64,000 nt of DNA from Paenibacillus physcomitrellae. GTDB lineage: Bacteria; Bacillota; Bacilli; Paenibacillales; Paenibacillaceae. Numbering within the stretch: the first letter of the stretch is position 1; the number at the start of each line of letters is the position of its first letter. The notes below the pieces were generated by a model. It searched no databases. It had not been told where the DNA came from and worked only from the letters and a program-made list of their open reading frames with translations. Made by a program: the position numbers and the translations under genes. The stretch covers positions 2,763,501-2,827,500 of the forward strand of contig NZ_CP022584.1 in the NCBI RefSeq assembly GCF_002240225.1. Reading direction: 5' to 3'. Of this stretch, positions 34,977-44,201 are shown piece after piece.

Positions 34977-35013
34977 TTAGAATAAGTATAAATCCTATTT
35001 TAGAAATCGTCAA
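34977..35013 (-). promoter_or_regulatory. PerR-like gene promoter with Per box
   Basis: On the minus strand, TTGACG (35013-35008), 17 bp, then TATACT (34990-34985). TTATACTTATTCTAA (34991-34977) overlaps the -10 and matches the Per-box consensus TTATAATNATTATAA at 12 of 14 positions. Autorepression is likely. Confidence 0.68.
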
Positions 35014-35211
35014 TTTCCCATTCATGGAATCGGATAAATGTAATCGAGCGGGGACTCGTTTCTTTTCCGAACCGGGTGGTAATAATTGAAGTGATGCAAG
35101 TCTTTGCCATTCAGGAAACAGGATACATGATTTAGGGTTTAGGATTCCGTCCGTCAAGGACTCTACAGCAATAGCTGCTGATATCATTCCAATTCGAGGA
35201 GGAAGATGCAC

Positions 35212-36777
35212 ATGGCAAGCAGTGAAATTCCACGCACCAGCGAGCTGCCCCAATTTCCTGAATCCCTGTGGGAGCGTACCACTGAATTCCCCCGGTTCCC
35301 GCGGCTCCAAGGCGAAGCCAATGCGGATGTTGTCGTGGTCGGCGGCGGCATCACCGGGCTTACGACAGCCTATTTGCTGATGAAGGAAGGGCTGCAGGTT
35401 GCACTTGTTGAAATGGGCAGCCTGCTCCACGGCACAACCGGCCATACGACGGCCAAAATTACGGCCCAGCACGGGCTGATCTATGATCAGCTGATCGATC
35501 ATTTCGGTGAAGAGAAAGCCAGATTATATTATGAAGCCAATGAGGAAGCTGTCCATTTCATGCAGAGCTTTGCCAAAGAACATGGAATTGACTGCGGCAT
35601 GGTCGAAGAAGATGCCTATTTATTCGCCGAGTCGGACGATGAGCTGAAGGATCTGAAGAAAGAATGGGCCGCCTATCAGAAGCTCGGCATTCCCGGCGAA
35701 TGGCAGGAATCTCTTCCGCTGCCGCTGCTGGTTAAAGGGGCCATCAAGCTGTCCGGGCAGGCCCGCTTCCACCCGCTGCAGTATCTCCACTTCATGGTGC
35801 AGCTGCTGCAGGAGGGCGGCGCTGCCATTTACGAGCACACGACCATTGCTGAGAAAGTGGATAAGGTGAGCGGCCGGCTGAAGCTGCATACGGAAGACAG
35901 CGCCTCCTCCATCACCTGCAATTATGCCGTTTCTGCCTCCCATTTCCCCTTCTATGACGGAGGCGCGATGTATTTCTCCCGGCTGCATGCCGAACGTTCC
36001 TATATCGTAGCCATCGAACCTGAGACCTCATTTCCCGGCGGCATGTATATCAACTGCAGCAATCCGAAGCGTTCGCTCAGAGCGGCGGAGTGGAACGGCA
36101 AAACGCTGGTGCTGGTCGGCGGAGAGGGCCACAAAACAGGGAAAGCGCTCTGTACGATCCGGAATTATGAGGCGTTAGAGCTTTACGGAGCTTCGCTGTT
36201 TGGAGCGAAAAACATCCCGTTCCGCTGGTCCGCCCAAGACTTGATCACGCTGGATCAGGTCCCTTATATCGGGCAGGCCACAAACGATGACCCGCATATT
36301 CTCGTTGCAACGGGATTCGCCAAGTGGGGCATGTCCACCGGAACTCTGGCAGCTCTTATGTTCAGAGACCGGATTATGAAGCGGGACAACCGGTATGAGG
36401 ATGTGTTTAGTCCGCAGCGATTCAAAGCCGATCCGGGCATCAAAAATTTCATCGTGCAGAATGCGGAAGTCGCCAAAGATCTCGTAGCAGGAAAAGTCGG
36501 GCTCGTCCACCGGAAAGCCGACGAACTGCAAAACGACGAAGGCGCTATCGTCAAGCATCTCGGCAAACGGGCCGGCGCCTACAAAGATCGGGAGGGCCAG
36601 CTGTACCTGGTGGATACGACCTGCACCCATATGGGCTGCGAAGTCGACTGGAACGAAGGGGAACGCTCCTGGGACTGCCCGTGCCACGGTTCACGGTTCA
36701 ATTACAAAGGCGAGGTTATCGAAGGTCCGGCGACCCAGCCGCTTACGCCGCTGACCCAGCATCAGCATGAAGGCTGA
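35212..36777 (+). CDS. FAD-dependent oxidoreductase with C-terminal Rieske domain
   Basis: A 521-residue fusion (YhfW-like). Residues ~38-60 are the FAD dinucleotide fold (DVVVVGGGITGLTTAYLL) of a D-amino-acid-oxidase/glycine-oxidase type flavoprotein; the body runs to ~410. The C-terminal ~95 residues are a Rieske [2Fe-2S] domain, with ligands in CTHMGC and CPCHGSRF. Electrons probably pass from a substrate amine or aldehyde through FAD to the cluster, but the substrate is unknown. I prefer ATG 35212 (9 bp from GGAGG) to ATG 35206. The gene is divergent from the PerR-like gene. Confidence 0.88.
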   Translation: MASSEIPRTSELPQFPESLWERTTEFPRFPRLQGEANADVVVVGGGITGLTTAYLLMKEGLQVALVEMGSLLHGTTGHTTAKITAQHGLIYDQLIDHFGEEKARLYYEANEEAVHFMQSFAKEHGIDCGMVEEDAYLFAESDDELKDLKKEWAAYQKLGIPGEWQESLPLPLLVKGAIKLSGQARFHPLQYLHFMVQLLQEGGAAIYEHTTIAEKVDKVSGRLKLHTEDSASSITCNYAVSASHFPFYDGGAMYFSRLHAERSYIVAIEPETSFPGGMYINCSNPKRSLRAAEWNGKTLVLVGGEGHKTGKALCTIRNYEALELYGASLFGAKNIPFRWSAQDLITLDQVPYIGQATNDDPHILVATGFAKWGMSTGTLAALMFRDRIMKRDNRYEDVFSPQRFKADPGIKNFIVQNAEVAKDLVAGKVGLVHRKADELQNDEGAIVKHLGKRAGAYKDREGQLYLVDTTCTHMGCEVDWNEGERSWDCPCHGSRFNYKGEVIEGPATQPLTPLTQHQHEG

Positions 36778-36804
36778 TTGGGATCGCTGCCCAATAAAAA
36801 GAGG

Positions 36805-36844
36805 AACACCCCGGCTCACCTGAATCAACCAGGCCGGGGTGTTT
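36805..36844 (+). terminator. Terminator of the DAO-Rieske gene
   Basis: A perfect 11-bp stem (36805-36815 with 36833-36843) is followed by a short T tract (GTTTGG). The U-run is weak. Confidence 0.6.
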
Positions 36845-36997
36845 GGCTTGCAAGCAAGAGAATCCAGCCGAAGAAAACCAAAGGCCCACAGCGGTCCATC
36901 CGGCTTAAAGCTGGTGTTGCCCTCCTTCTGCAGCCCGATTTCGGCTGTAAAAAGTTGTGTTATCTTTGAAAGAAAGAAAAGTCTGTTTCTGCGAATA

Positions 36998-37051
36998 CAT
37001 GGATTGAACGCATGGGTTGAATGCATGGGATCGAATTCTTGGATCGAACCC
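36998..37051. repeat. Four degenerate 13-15 bp tandem repeats
   Basis: Consecutive units related to CATGGRTTGAACG begin at 36998, 37011, 37024 and 37039. They lie in the 370-bp gap between the DAO-Rieske and DUF4097 genes, which otherwise contains only the terminator and no credible gene. Confidence 0.6.
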
Positions 37052-37151
37052 GCAGGCAGACCTAACGGCAGAAATTCCCTCCCCGCGTCCTCAAACCTAT
37101 GCTGTAATGGGATGGACTGTTCTGCCGGGAAAGGCAGCGTGAACCCTTAAC

Positions 37152-38102
37152 ATGAATAAATCGAGAAACTGGCCGGTTGCCGTCGTCGTGCTTCTGGCCA
37201 TCGGGCTGGCCGGCATGGCTTATCAGCATTTCAAATTCGGCGAAGAGCGGAAGGATTTCGAGCGGCGCTGGAATCTAACTGCCGCGCAGCTGCAAAGCTT
37301 GTCGATTGTGAGCGACGATCCCTCCGACATTCATTTCATTCCCGCTAAGGAAGGCAGCGGCTACGTCCAGCTGAGCGGCAAGCTCAAGCCTGAAATCGCC
37401 CGCAGGCTCAGCCAGACTGAACCCGCCCCGGACGGGCTTCAGCTCGACTTGAGTTCTGATTCCTTCTCTATCTTCTCCTTCAGCTTCAGGTCAACCAAAT
37501 CCCAAATCACGGTTGCTCTTCCGGAAGGCTCGGAGCTCGGCCGGTTCCAGCTCGATCTCAAATCCGGCGGCGGCAGCATCCATGGTGTGAGAGCCGGACG
37601 GGCCGATTTGAAGACTTCCTCCGGCCGCCTGGTCGTCTCGGACGTCAAAGCAGCTCAGATCAACCTTCACTCCTCCTCCGGCAAAATAACGGCCGAACAA
37701 CTGGAAGGCACTATAACTGCAGCAACAAGCTCAGGCGGCATGTCTTTAACCAGGATTTCCGGAGACGGCACTTATACCTTAAGCTCTGGCAATTTGGACG
37801 GAACCGGAATGACCGGTCAGGTCGCCATTCAGACCTCATCAGGGAACGTTGCGCTGAGTCAATTCAGCGGCAGCGGGCAGATCGCTTCCAGATCAGGCAA
37901 CATTACGCTCAGCGGCCAGCGCTCCGACTCGCTGAATATTACGGCTCGTTCAGGGAACGTTAAGCTGTCCAAAGACGATGCTTTCCGGGGCATATACGAT
38001 CTCCGGGCAAGCTCGGGCAGCATTCATGCGCCCGAATCACCCGGGCAAACCCATGATGTGATCGAGATCCGGACCCGGTCGGGGAATATTACCATCCGAT
38101 AA
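37152..38102 (+). CDS. DUF4097 family beta-strand repeat protein, membrane-anchored
   Basis: A 316-residue protein. An N-terminal membrane segment (residues ~8-24, PVAVVVLLAIGLAGMAY) anchors or exports it. From ~125 to 316 there are about ten repeats of ~18-20 residues built around SSGxI/L-type turns (KTSSGRLVV, HSSSGKITA, QTSSGNVAL, ASRSGNITL, TARSGNVKL), predicting a right-handed beta-helix. This is the DUF4097 (YvlB-like) family, whose members often accompany envelope-stress regulators; function unknown. No strong ribosome site precedes the ATG. Confidence 0.82.
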   Translation: MNKSRNWPVAVVVLLAIGLAGMAYQHFKFGEERKDFERRWNLTAAQLQSLSIVSDDPSDIHFIPAKEGSGYVQLSGKLKPEIARRLSQTEPAPDGLQLDLSSDSFSIFSFSFRSTKSQITVALPEGSELGRFQLDLKSGGGSIHGVRAGRADLKTSSGRLVVSDVKAAQINLHSSSGKITAEQLEGTITAATSSGGMSLTRISGDGTYTLSSGNLDGTGMTGQVAIQTSSGNVALSQFSGSGQIASRSGNITLSGQRSDSLNITARSGNVKLSKDDAFRGIYDLRASSGSIHAPESPGQTHDVIEIRTRSGNITIR

Positions 38103-38112
38103 GCTTTACCAG

Positions 38113-38150
38113 CAGCAAAGCCCGCCGGGAATTCCCAGCGGGCTTTGCTG
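38113..38150. terminator. 38-bp palindrome behind the DUF4097 gene
   Basis: CAGCAAAGCCCGC (38113-38125) pairs perfectly with GCGGGCTTTGCTG (38138-38150) around GGGAATTCCC. It lacks a U-tract on either strand, so it is a weak terminator at best, but its place between convergent genes fits that role. Confidence 0.45.
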
Positions 38151-38264
38151 TGCGGCCTGGCGCGTATTCGCGTACGCGCCGCAGGCGGTATTCTTCTCTT
38201 GCATACAAACCTCAACTATCTATCCTGACGTAACGCCGCTTCCAGCTTCTATGCCTGAATGTCC

Positions 38265-38717
38265 TTAGGCGATTCCTTCTGCCACCGCTTCCCGGTAGGC
38301 TTTAAGGGAGAAATAAATCATCGTGTCCAGGAGGCCTGAATCCACATCGGTCAGAAGGCCGCGGGCGAAATCCCAGGCATTCTCTTCGATCCTCAAGGCC
38401 AGCCGGTTTCGTTCCAGCTCCGACTGACATTCATCAAGCTGCTCCGAAAGCATTGGTAGCTCCGCATCCTCGGCGTGCCCCAGCTCATGAGCCGCGACGA
38501 TCTTAAGCACATCCTCGGCATATTCATCCGTGCCAAAGATTAGTCTGGCCTGTATGCCGATTTCCCCTAAATATAAAGTAACGGAATGATCCTTCATTGT
38601 ATATTTACCGCCCACATTGCGGCCGCCGGGAAAACGCGATTTCAGATTAAGCGAAACCCTGCTGCCCGAGCGCTCCAATAAAGGCTCAACTACAAGTTTA
38701 GCTGCTGTCTTGTTCAA
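38265..38717 (-). CDS. Putative ImmA/IrrE-like HExxH metallopeptidase
   Basis: A 150-residue soluble protein. AAHELGHAED supplies a zinc site (His77, Glu78, His81). About 30 residues later RIEENAWDFARGLL resembles the ImmA/IrrE pattern E-x-x-A-x-x-FA-x-x-LL, which carries the third ligand. ImmA/IrrE proteases cleave repressors of mobile elements or DNA-damage genes. No repressor gene is adjacent, so a target is not evident. The start is TTG 38717 behind AGGGGA. Family assignment is by motif only. Confidence 0.6.
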   Translation of the reverse strand: MNKTAAKLVVEPLLERSGSRVSLNLKSRFPGGRNVGGKYTMKDHSVTLYLGEIGIQARLIFGTDEYAEDVLKIVAAHELGHAEDAELPMLSEQLDECQSELERNRLALRIEENAWDFARGLLTDVDSGLLDTMIYFSLKAYREAVAEGIA

Positions 38718-38836
38718 AATGTAATCCCCTGATTTCTGTTAAGAGTCTAAATCCCATTATAACCGATCGTTTCTGGCATTTAAACCCAAACATGTTTATT
38801 ACCCGCAGAAAATCCACTTCAAACAGCATCTGTCCA

Positions 38837-38890
38837 CAAAAAAATTCAAGAGGCTTGCCGGCTGCCAGCAGCGGGTTTACCTGCCTCTTG
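38837..38890 (-). terminator. Orphan minus-strand terminator
   Basis: On the minus strand, CAAGAGGC (38890-38883) pairs with GCCTCTTG (38854-38847) and is followed by AAUUUUUUUU. No minus-strand gene lies upstream. It would stop antisense transcription coming from the ABC-F leader region. Confidence 0.55.
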
Positions 38891-38914
38891 GAAAAAACTT
38901 AGAGCGTCTCGGGC

Positions 38915-38943
38915 TTGCCAATGATTGCCTGATTTCGTAAAAT
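38915..38943 (+). promoter_or_regulatory. Promoter of the ABC-F leader
   Basis: TTGCCA (38915-38920), 17 bp, then TAAAAT (38938-38943). Transcription would start near 38950, giving a leader of about 330 nt before the ABC-F start codon. Confidence 0.65.
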
Positions 38944-38978
38944 GAAAGCATCTTATGCAAAGGAGGTGAAGGTAGGTT

Positions 38979-39101
38979 ATGGACCGCAAATTGGCGTGGA
39001 GTCGGATTAATCAGCTTCCTATGATTTTGTCCGGCATTTTTTACAGAGGTTCGTTGAACGGGATCCGTCTGCCCTTTTTCAACAATCTCATGTACCGCTA
39101 A
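38979..39101 (+). CDS. Leader peptide of the ABC-F gene (40 codons)
   Basis: A short open frame encoding a basic 40-residue peptide beginning MDRKLAWSRINQLP and ending NNLMYR. It has one of the strongest ribosome sites in the window (AAAGGAGGTGAA, 8 bp before the ATG). It begins ~30 nt from the predicted transcription start and ends 83 nt before an intrinsic terminator. In antibiotic-resistance ABC-F genes such as vmlR, drug-stalled translation of a leader frame prevents termination. The sequence shows the same parts. I do not recognise the peptide itself. Confidence 0.65.
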   Translation: MDRKLAWSRINQLPMILSGIFYRGSLNGIRLPFFNNLMYR

Positions 39102-39184
39102 AATTGCGAAATGCCGCTCCTACCTTGACCTCACGGACATTGTTTGGGATCACGATTGGTTGATCCTGTCACGATTCGTGGTTC

Positions 39185-39216
39185 AGAGGCCGCAGGATTT
39201 CCTGCAGCCTCTTTTT
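39185..39216 (+). terminator. Attenuator terminator in front of the ABC-F gene
   Basis: A stem of two 12-nt arms (39185-39196 with 39201-39212, one C-A mismatch) has a 4-nt loop and is followed by TTTTTGTT. It ends ~60 bp before the ABC-F ATG, inside the leader, so readthrough is needed for expression. Hairpins GGATCA/TGATCC (39147-39166) and CACGATTCGTG (39170-39180) lie just upstream and may switch pairing. Confidence 0.75.
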
Positions 39217-39277
39217 GTTCTCTGCAGGAGATCTGCCAGGGTTCGGGAGACGGCATGGGAACGAGGAGAACTTAATC

Positions 39278-41290
<2,013 letters not shown>

Positions 41291-41406
41291 CGAATATTAT
41301 CTTGACGGACACTATTTGAACAACCACTGTTCGACCAGCTTTGAGGAATAACCGGAAAGACAACATCTAATAGAGGAGGCTGAATCCCATCGAAACTGGA
41401 CAGCAG

Positions 41407-42099
41407 GTGATCCTCCACCTGGAGGATCCGCGGATTAAGGAGCTTTGCAGCTCCGATCCCAGGCTTGGCGCCTTGATCGCCCGGCTTGGAGCCCTTACGA
41501 TTTCCCTGGAGCGGGACCCGTTCGAATCGCTGGTCCGCTCCATCATCAGCCAGCAGATTTCTGTTAAAGCTGCGGCCACGATCCGCGAGCGGGTAAGACG
41601 GCTTGCCGGAGTCTTCACGCCTCAAGCGCTGCATGCGCTTGAGGACGAGACTTTGCGGGGCGCCGGCTTGTCGGCCTCCAAAACCGCTTATCTCCGCGAC
41701 TTGAGCAGCAAGTTATTGTCGGGGGAGCTGGATTTTACAGCGTTCCCGGAAATGGACAACGAGGCAGTAATCGCCGCGTTGACCTCGGTGAAGGGCATCG
41801 GGCGGTGGACCGCCGAGATGTTCCTGATGTTCGTACTCGGCCGCGAGAACGTCATTTCCTTTGGCGACGCCGGATTGCAGCGGGCTGCGCTTTGGCTGTA
41901 TGATCTGGAAACAAGAAAAGATAAAAAATATCTGCAGCAGATCGCCCACTACTGGCCTTCCTACGGTTCTTACGTCTGTCTGTATCTGTGGGAAGCTATC
42001 AATCAGGAACTGGTGGATTCGGGCAAAAGCTTTGGCGAGTTAATTCTTGAAGTTCATCCGGATCGTGATAATGAAATACGTGAAGCTTCTGACGAATAA
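41407..42099 (+). CDS. alkA: DNA-3-methyladenine glycosylase, AlkA-like
   Basis: A ~230-residue helix-hairpin-helix base-excision glycosylase that removes alkylated purines. SIISQQISVKAA is the entry helix, LTSVKGIGRWTAEMFLMF the hairpin, and ISFGDAGLQRAA carries the catalytic Asp. The start is uncertain: GTG 41407 lacks a good ribosome site, while AGAGGAGG (41372-41379) is ideally placed for an ATC codon at 41389 in the same frame. It follows the ABC-F gene by 116 bp. With the alkyltransferase-like gene at 51530 it suggests alkylation-damage defence. Confidence 0.85.
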   Translation: MILHLEDPRIKELCSSDPRLGALIARLGALTISLERDPFESLVRSIISQQISVKAAATIRERVRRLAGVFTPQALHALEDETLRGAGLSASKTAYLRDLSSKLLSGELDFTAFPEMDNEAVIAALTSVKGIGRWTAEMFLMFVLGRENVISFGDAGLQRAALWLYDLETRKDKKYLQQIAHYWPSYGSYVCLYLWEAINQELVDSGKSFGELILEVHPDRDNEIREASDE

Positions 42100-42212
42100 T
42101 GCTGGCAATAATCAATCTGTACTAGATGATCTCTGTACCAAATGATCCCCCCGGCGAATTGCCGAGCGAGCGCGGGATTTACCCCTGCGAATTTTTTCAA
42201 AAGCCAGATTTC

Positions 42213-42252
42213 AAAAAAAAGATGCCCTTTGCAAACCGCAAAGGGCATCTTT
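42213..42252 (-). terminator. Terminator of the ABC exporter operon (bidirectional)
   Basis: A perfect 14-bp stem (42219-42232 with 42238-42251) is flanked by eight A on the left, giving eight U on the minus strand. On the plus strand the tail is only CTTTATC. It serves the minus-strand exporter and possibly alkA. Confidence 0.85.
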
Positions 42253-42311
42253 ATCGGTAAAGGTAAGTAACGTTGTACCTCACCGGGCCTTTTTCGTATA
42301 AAAATAATTTC

Positions 42312-44201
42312 CTATCCTGCGCTTGGCTCAGCGTCGTCGCTGAACTGGCTGTTGTACAGGTCGGCATAGAAGCCGTTCTGGGCCATCAGCTCATCGTGTG
42401 TGCCCTGCTCGATCACCGTACCTTGATTCATAACCAGAATCAGATCGGCTCCCTTGATGGTCGACAAGCGATGGGCAATAACGAAGCTGGTCCGGCCCTT
42501 CATCAGCTCATTCATGGCATTCTGGATGTAGACCTCGGTCCGTGTATCGACGCTGCTCGTTGCTTCGTCCAGAATCAGGATCGCCGGATCGGCCAGAATG
42601 GCGCGGGCAATCGTCAGCAGCTGCTTCTGTCCCTGCGAGATGTTGGACGCTTCTTCATTCAGCACCGTGTCATAGCCCTGCGGCAATGTGCGGATAAAAT
42701 GATCGGCATGCGCCATTTTCGCTGCGCGGACCACATCGGCCTCCGAGGCGCCTTCACGGCCGTAAGCAATGTTGTCCCGGATCGTGCCGTTAAACAGCCA
42801 CGTATCCTGAAGCACCATGCCGAACAGCTTGTGCAGATCGCCGCGTTTCATGTCCTTGATGTCCATACCGTCAATCGTAATCCGGCCGCCCCGCAGCTCG
42901 TAGAAGCGCATCAGCAGGTTGATCAGCGTTGTTTTACCGGCACCTGTCGGCCCGACAATCGCAATCGTTTGTCCCTGCTTCGCTTCAATGCTCATATCCT
43001 CAATCAGCGTAGGTTTGCCGTCATACCCGAACTGGACATGCTCGAAGGCCACGTCGCCTTGAGGTAATGCCAATTTCCTCGGCGTAGACACCTCTGGAAC
43101 CTCTTCTTCTTCATCCAGCACTTCAAAGACACGTTCCGCCGACGCTACGGTCGACTGAATGATGTTGGCAATGTTGGCGGTTTGCGTAATCGGCTGGGTG
43201 AACTGGCGCATGTACTGGATAAAGGCCTGGACGTCACCGATCGTGATCATATTTTTGATTACGAACAAGCCGCCCACTACGGAAATCAGCACATAACCGA
43301 TGTTGCCAATAAAGTTCATGATCGGCATGATGATGCCGGACAGGAACTGCGCTTTGCGTCCGGCCTGGAACAGCCGGTCGTTGACTTCATCGAATTTATT
43401 CAGCGATTCCTGTTCACGGCCGAAGACTTTAACGATTTTGTGGCCGGTGTACATTTCCTCCACATGCCCGTTCAGCATTCCAAGTTCCTTCTGCTGCTCG
43501 GCGAACTGCTTCTGCGACCGTTTGGCGACCTGGGTAATGGCCAGCACGCTGACCGGCAGCGTAACCAAAGCAATCAAGGTCATCCACGGGCTGATCGTCA
43601 GCATCATGATCAATACGCCAATGATCGTTACAACCGATGTAATCAGCTGCGTCAAGCTTTGCTGCAGCGTCGTACTGATATTGTCCACATCGTTGGTGAC
43701 GCGGCTGAGAATTTCCCCGTTGGTGCGGGAATCAAAATATTTCAGCGGAAGCTTGTTCAGCTTCTCGTTCACATCCCGGCGCAGCTGGAATACCGTACGC
43801 TGGGCAACGCCCGCCATCAGATACTGCTGGATGTAACTAAAGACGGCGCTTAACAGATACAAACCTACCAGCTCCAGAACAATACGCCAAATGCCTTCAA
43901 AATCAATATGGCCGCCCTGCGACTTGCCCAACAGACCTTCAAGGAGTTTGGTCGTCGCTTGGCCGAGCACTTTCGGACCATAAATGCTGAAGACGGTACT
44001 CAAGATAGCCGTAATAAAAACAATCGATAATTTGAAGCGGAAAGGCTTCAAATATTTCATCAGCCGCAGGAGCGTGCCTTTGAAGTCCTTCGCTTTCTGG
44101 ACAGGCATGCCCATTCCCCGGCCGCCTCCGCCAGGACCCATCGGTCCCCCGCCTCCGCGCGGCATTCCAGCCGGTTTTCCGTTTCCGTTAGCCTGACTCA
44201 T
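42312..44201 (-). CDS. Heterodimeric ABC exporter subunit B
   Basis: A 629-residue half transporter. The N-terminus is Gly/Pro/Met-rich (PRGGGGPMGPGGGGRGMG), then six membrane helices (~50-350) and a nucleotide-binding domain with Walker A GPTGAGKTT, Q-loop VLQDTWLF, signature NISQGQKQLLTIARAI and Walker B ILILDEATSSVDTRTE. The canonical Glu after Walker B and the signature (SQGQ) indicate the catalytically competent partner site contribution. It overlaps the preceding subunit gene by 4 bp (ATGA). Such pairs (YfiBC, LmrCD, BmrCD) export drugs. Substrate unknown. Confidence 0.9.
   Translation of the reverse strand: MSQANGNGKPAGMPRGGGGPMGPGGGGRGMGMPVQKAKDFKGTLLRLMKYLKPFRFKLSIVFITAILSTVFSIYGPKVLGQATTKLLEGLLGKSQGGHIDFEGIWRIVLELVGLYLLSAVFSYIQQYLMAGVAQRTVFQLRRDVNEKLNKLPLKYFDSRTNGEILSRVTNDVDNISTTLQQSLTQLITSVVTIIGVLIMMLTISPWMTLIALVTLPVSVLAITQVAKRSQKQFAEQQKELGMLNGHVEEMYTGHKIVKVFGREQESLNKFDEVNDRLFQAGRKAQFLSGIIMPIMNFIGNIGYVLISVVGGLFVIKNMITIGDVQAFIQYMRQFTQPITQTANIANIIQSTVASAERVFEVLDEEEEVPEVSTPRKLALPQGDVAFEHVQFGYDGKPTLIEDMSIEAKQGQTIAIVGPTGAGKTTLINLLMRFYELRGGRITIDGMDIKDMKRGDLHKLFGMVLQDTWLFNGTIRDNIAYGREGASEADVVRAAKMAHADHFIRTLPQGYDTVLNEEASNISQGQKQLLTIARAILADPAILILDEATSSVDTRTEVYIQNAMNELMKGRTSFVIAHRLSTIKGADLILVMNQGTVIEQGTHDELMAQNGFYADLYNSQFSDDAEPSAG

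Noticed and set aside
35070..35110. T-box-like sequence (GGGTGGTAA)
   Set aside because: It resembles the start of the T-box GGGUGGNACC element, but the required continuation, specifier loop and terminator are missing, and the downstream gene is not related to aminoacylation.
34966..35502. 178-codon minus-strand frame
   Set aside because: It is antisense to the DAO-Rieske gene and crosses the PerR-like promoter; no coding features.
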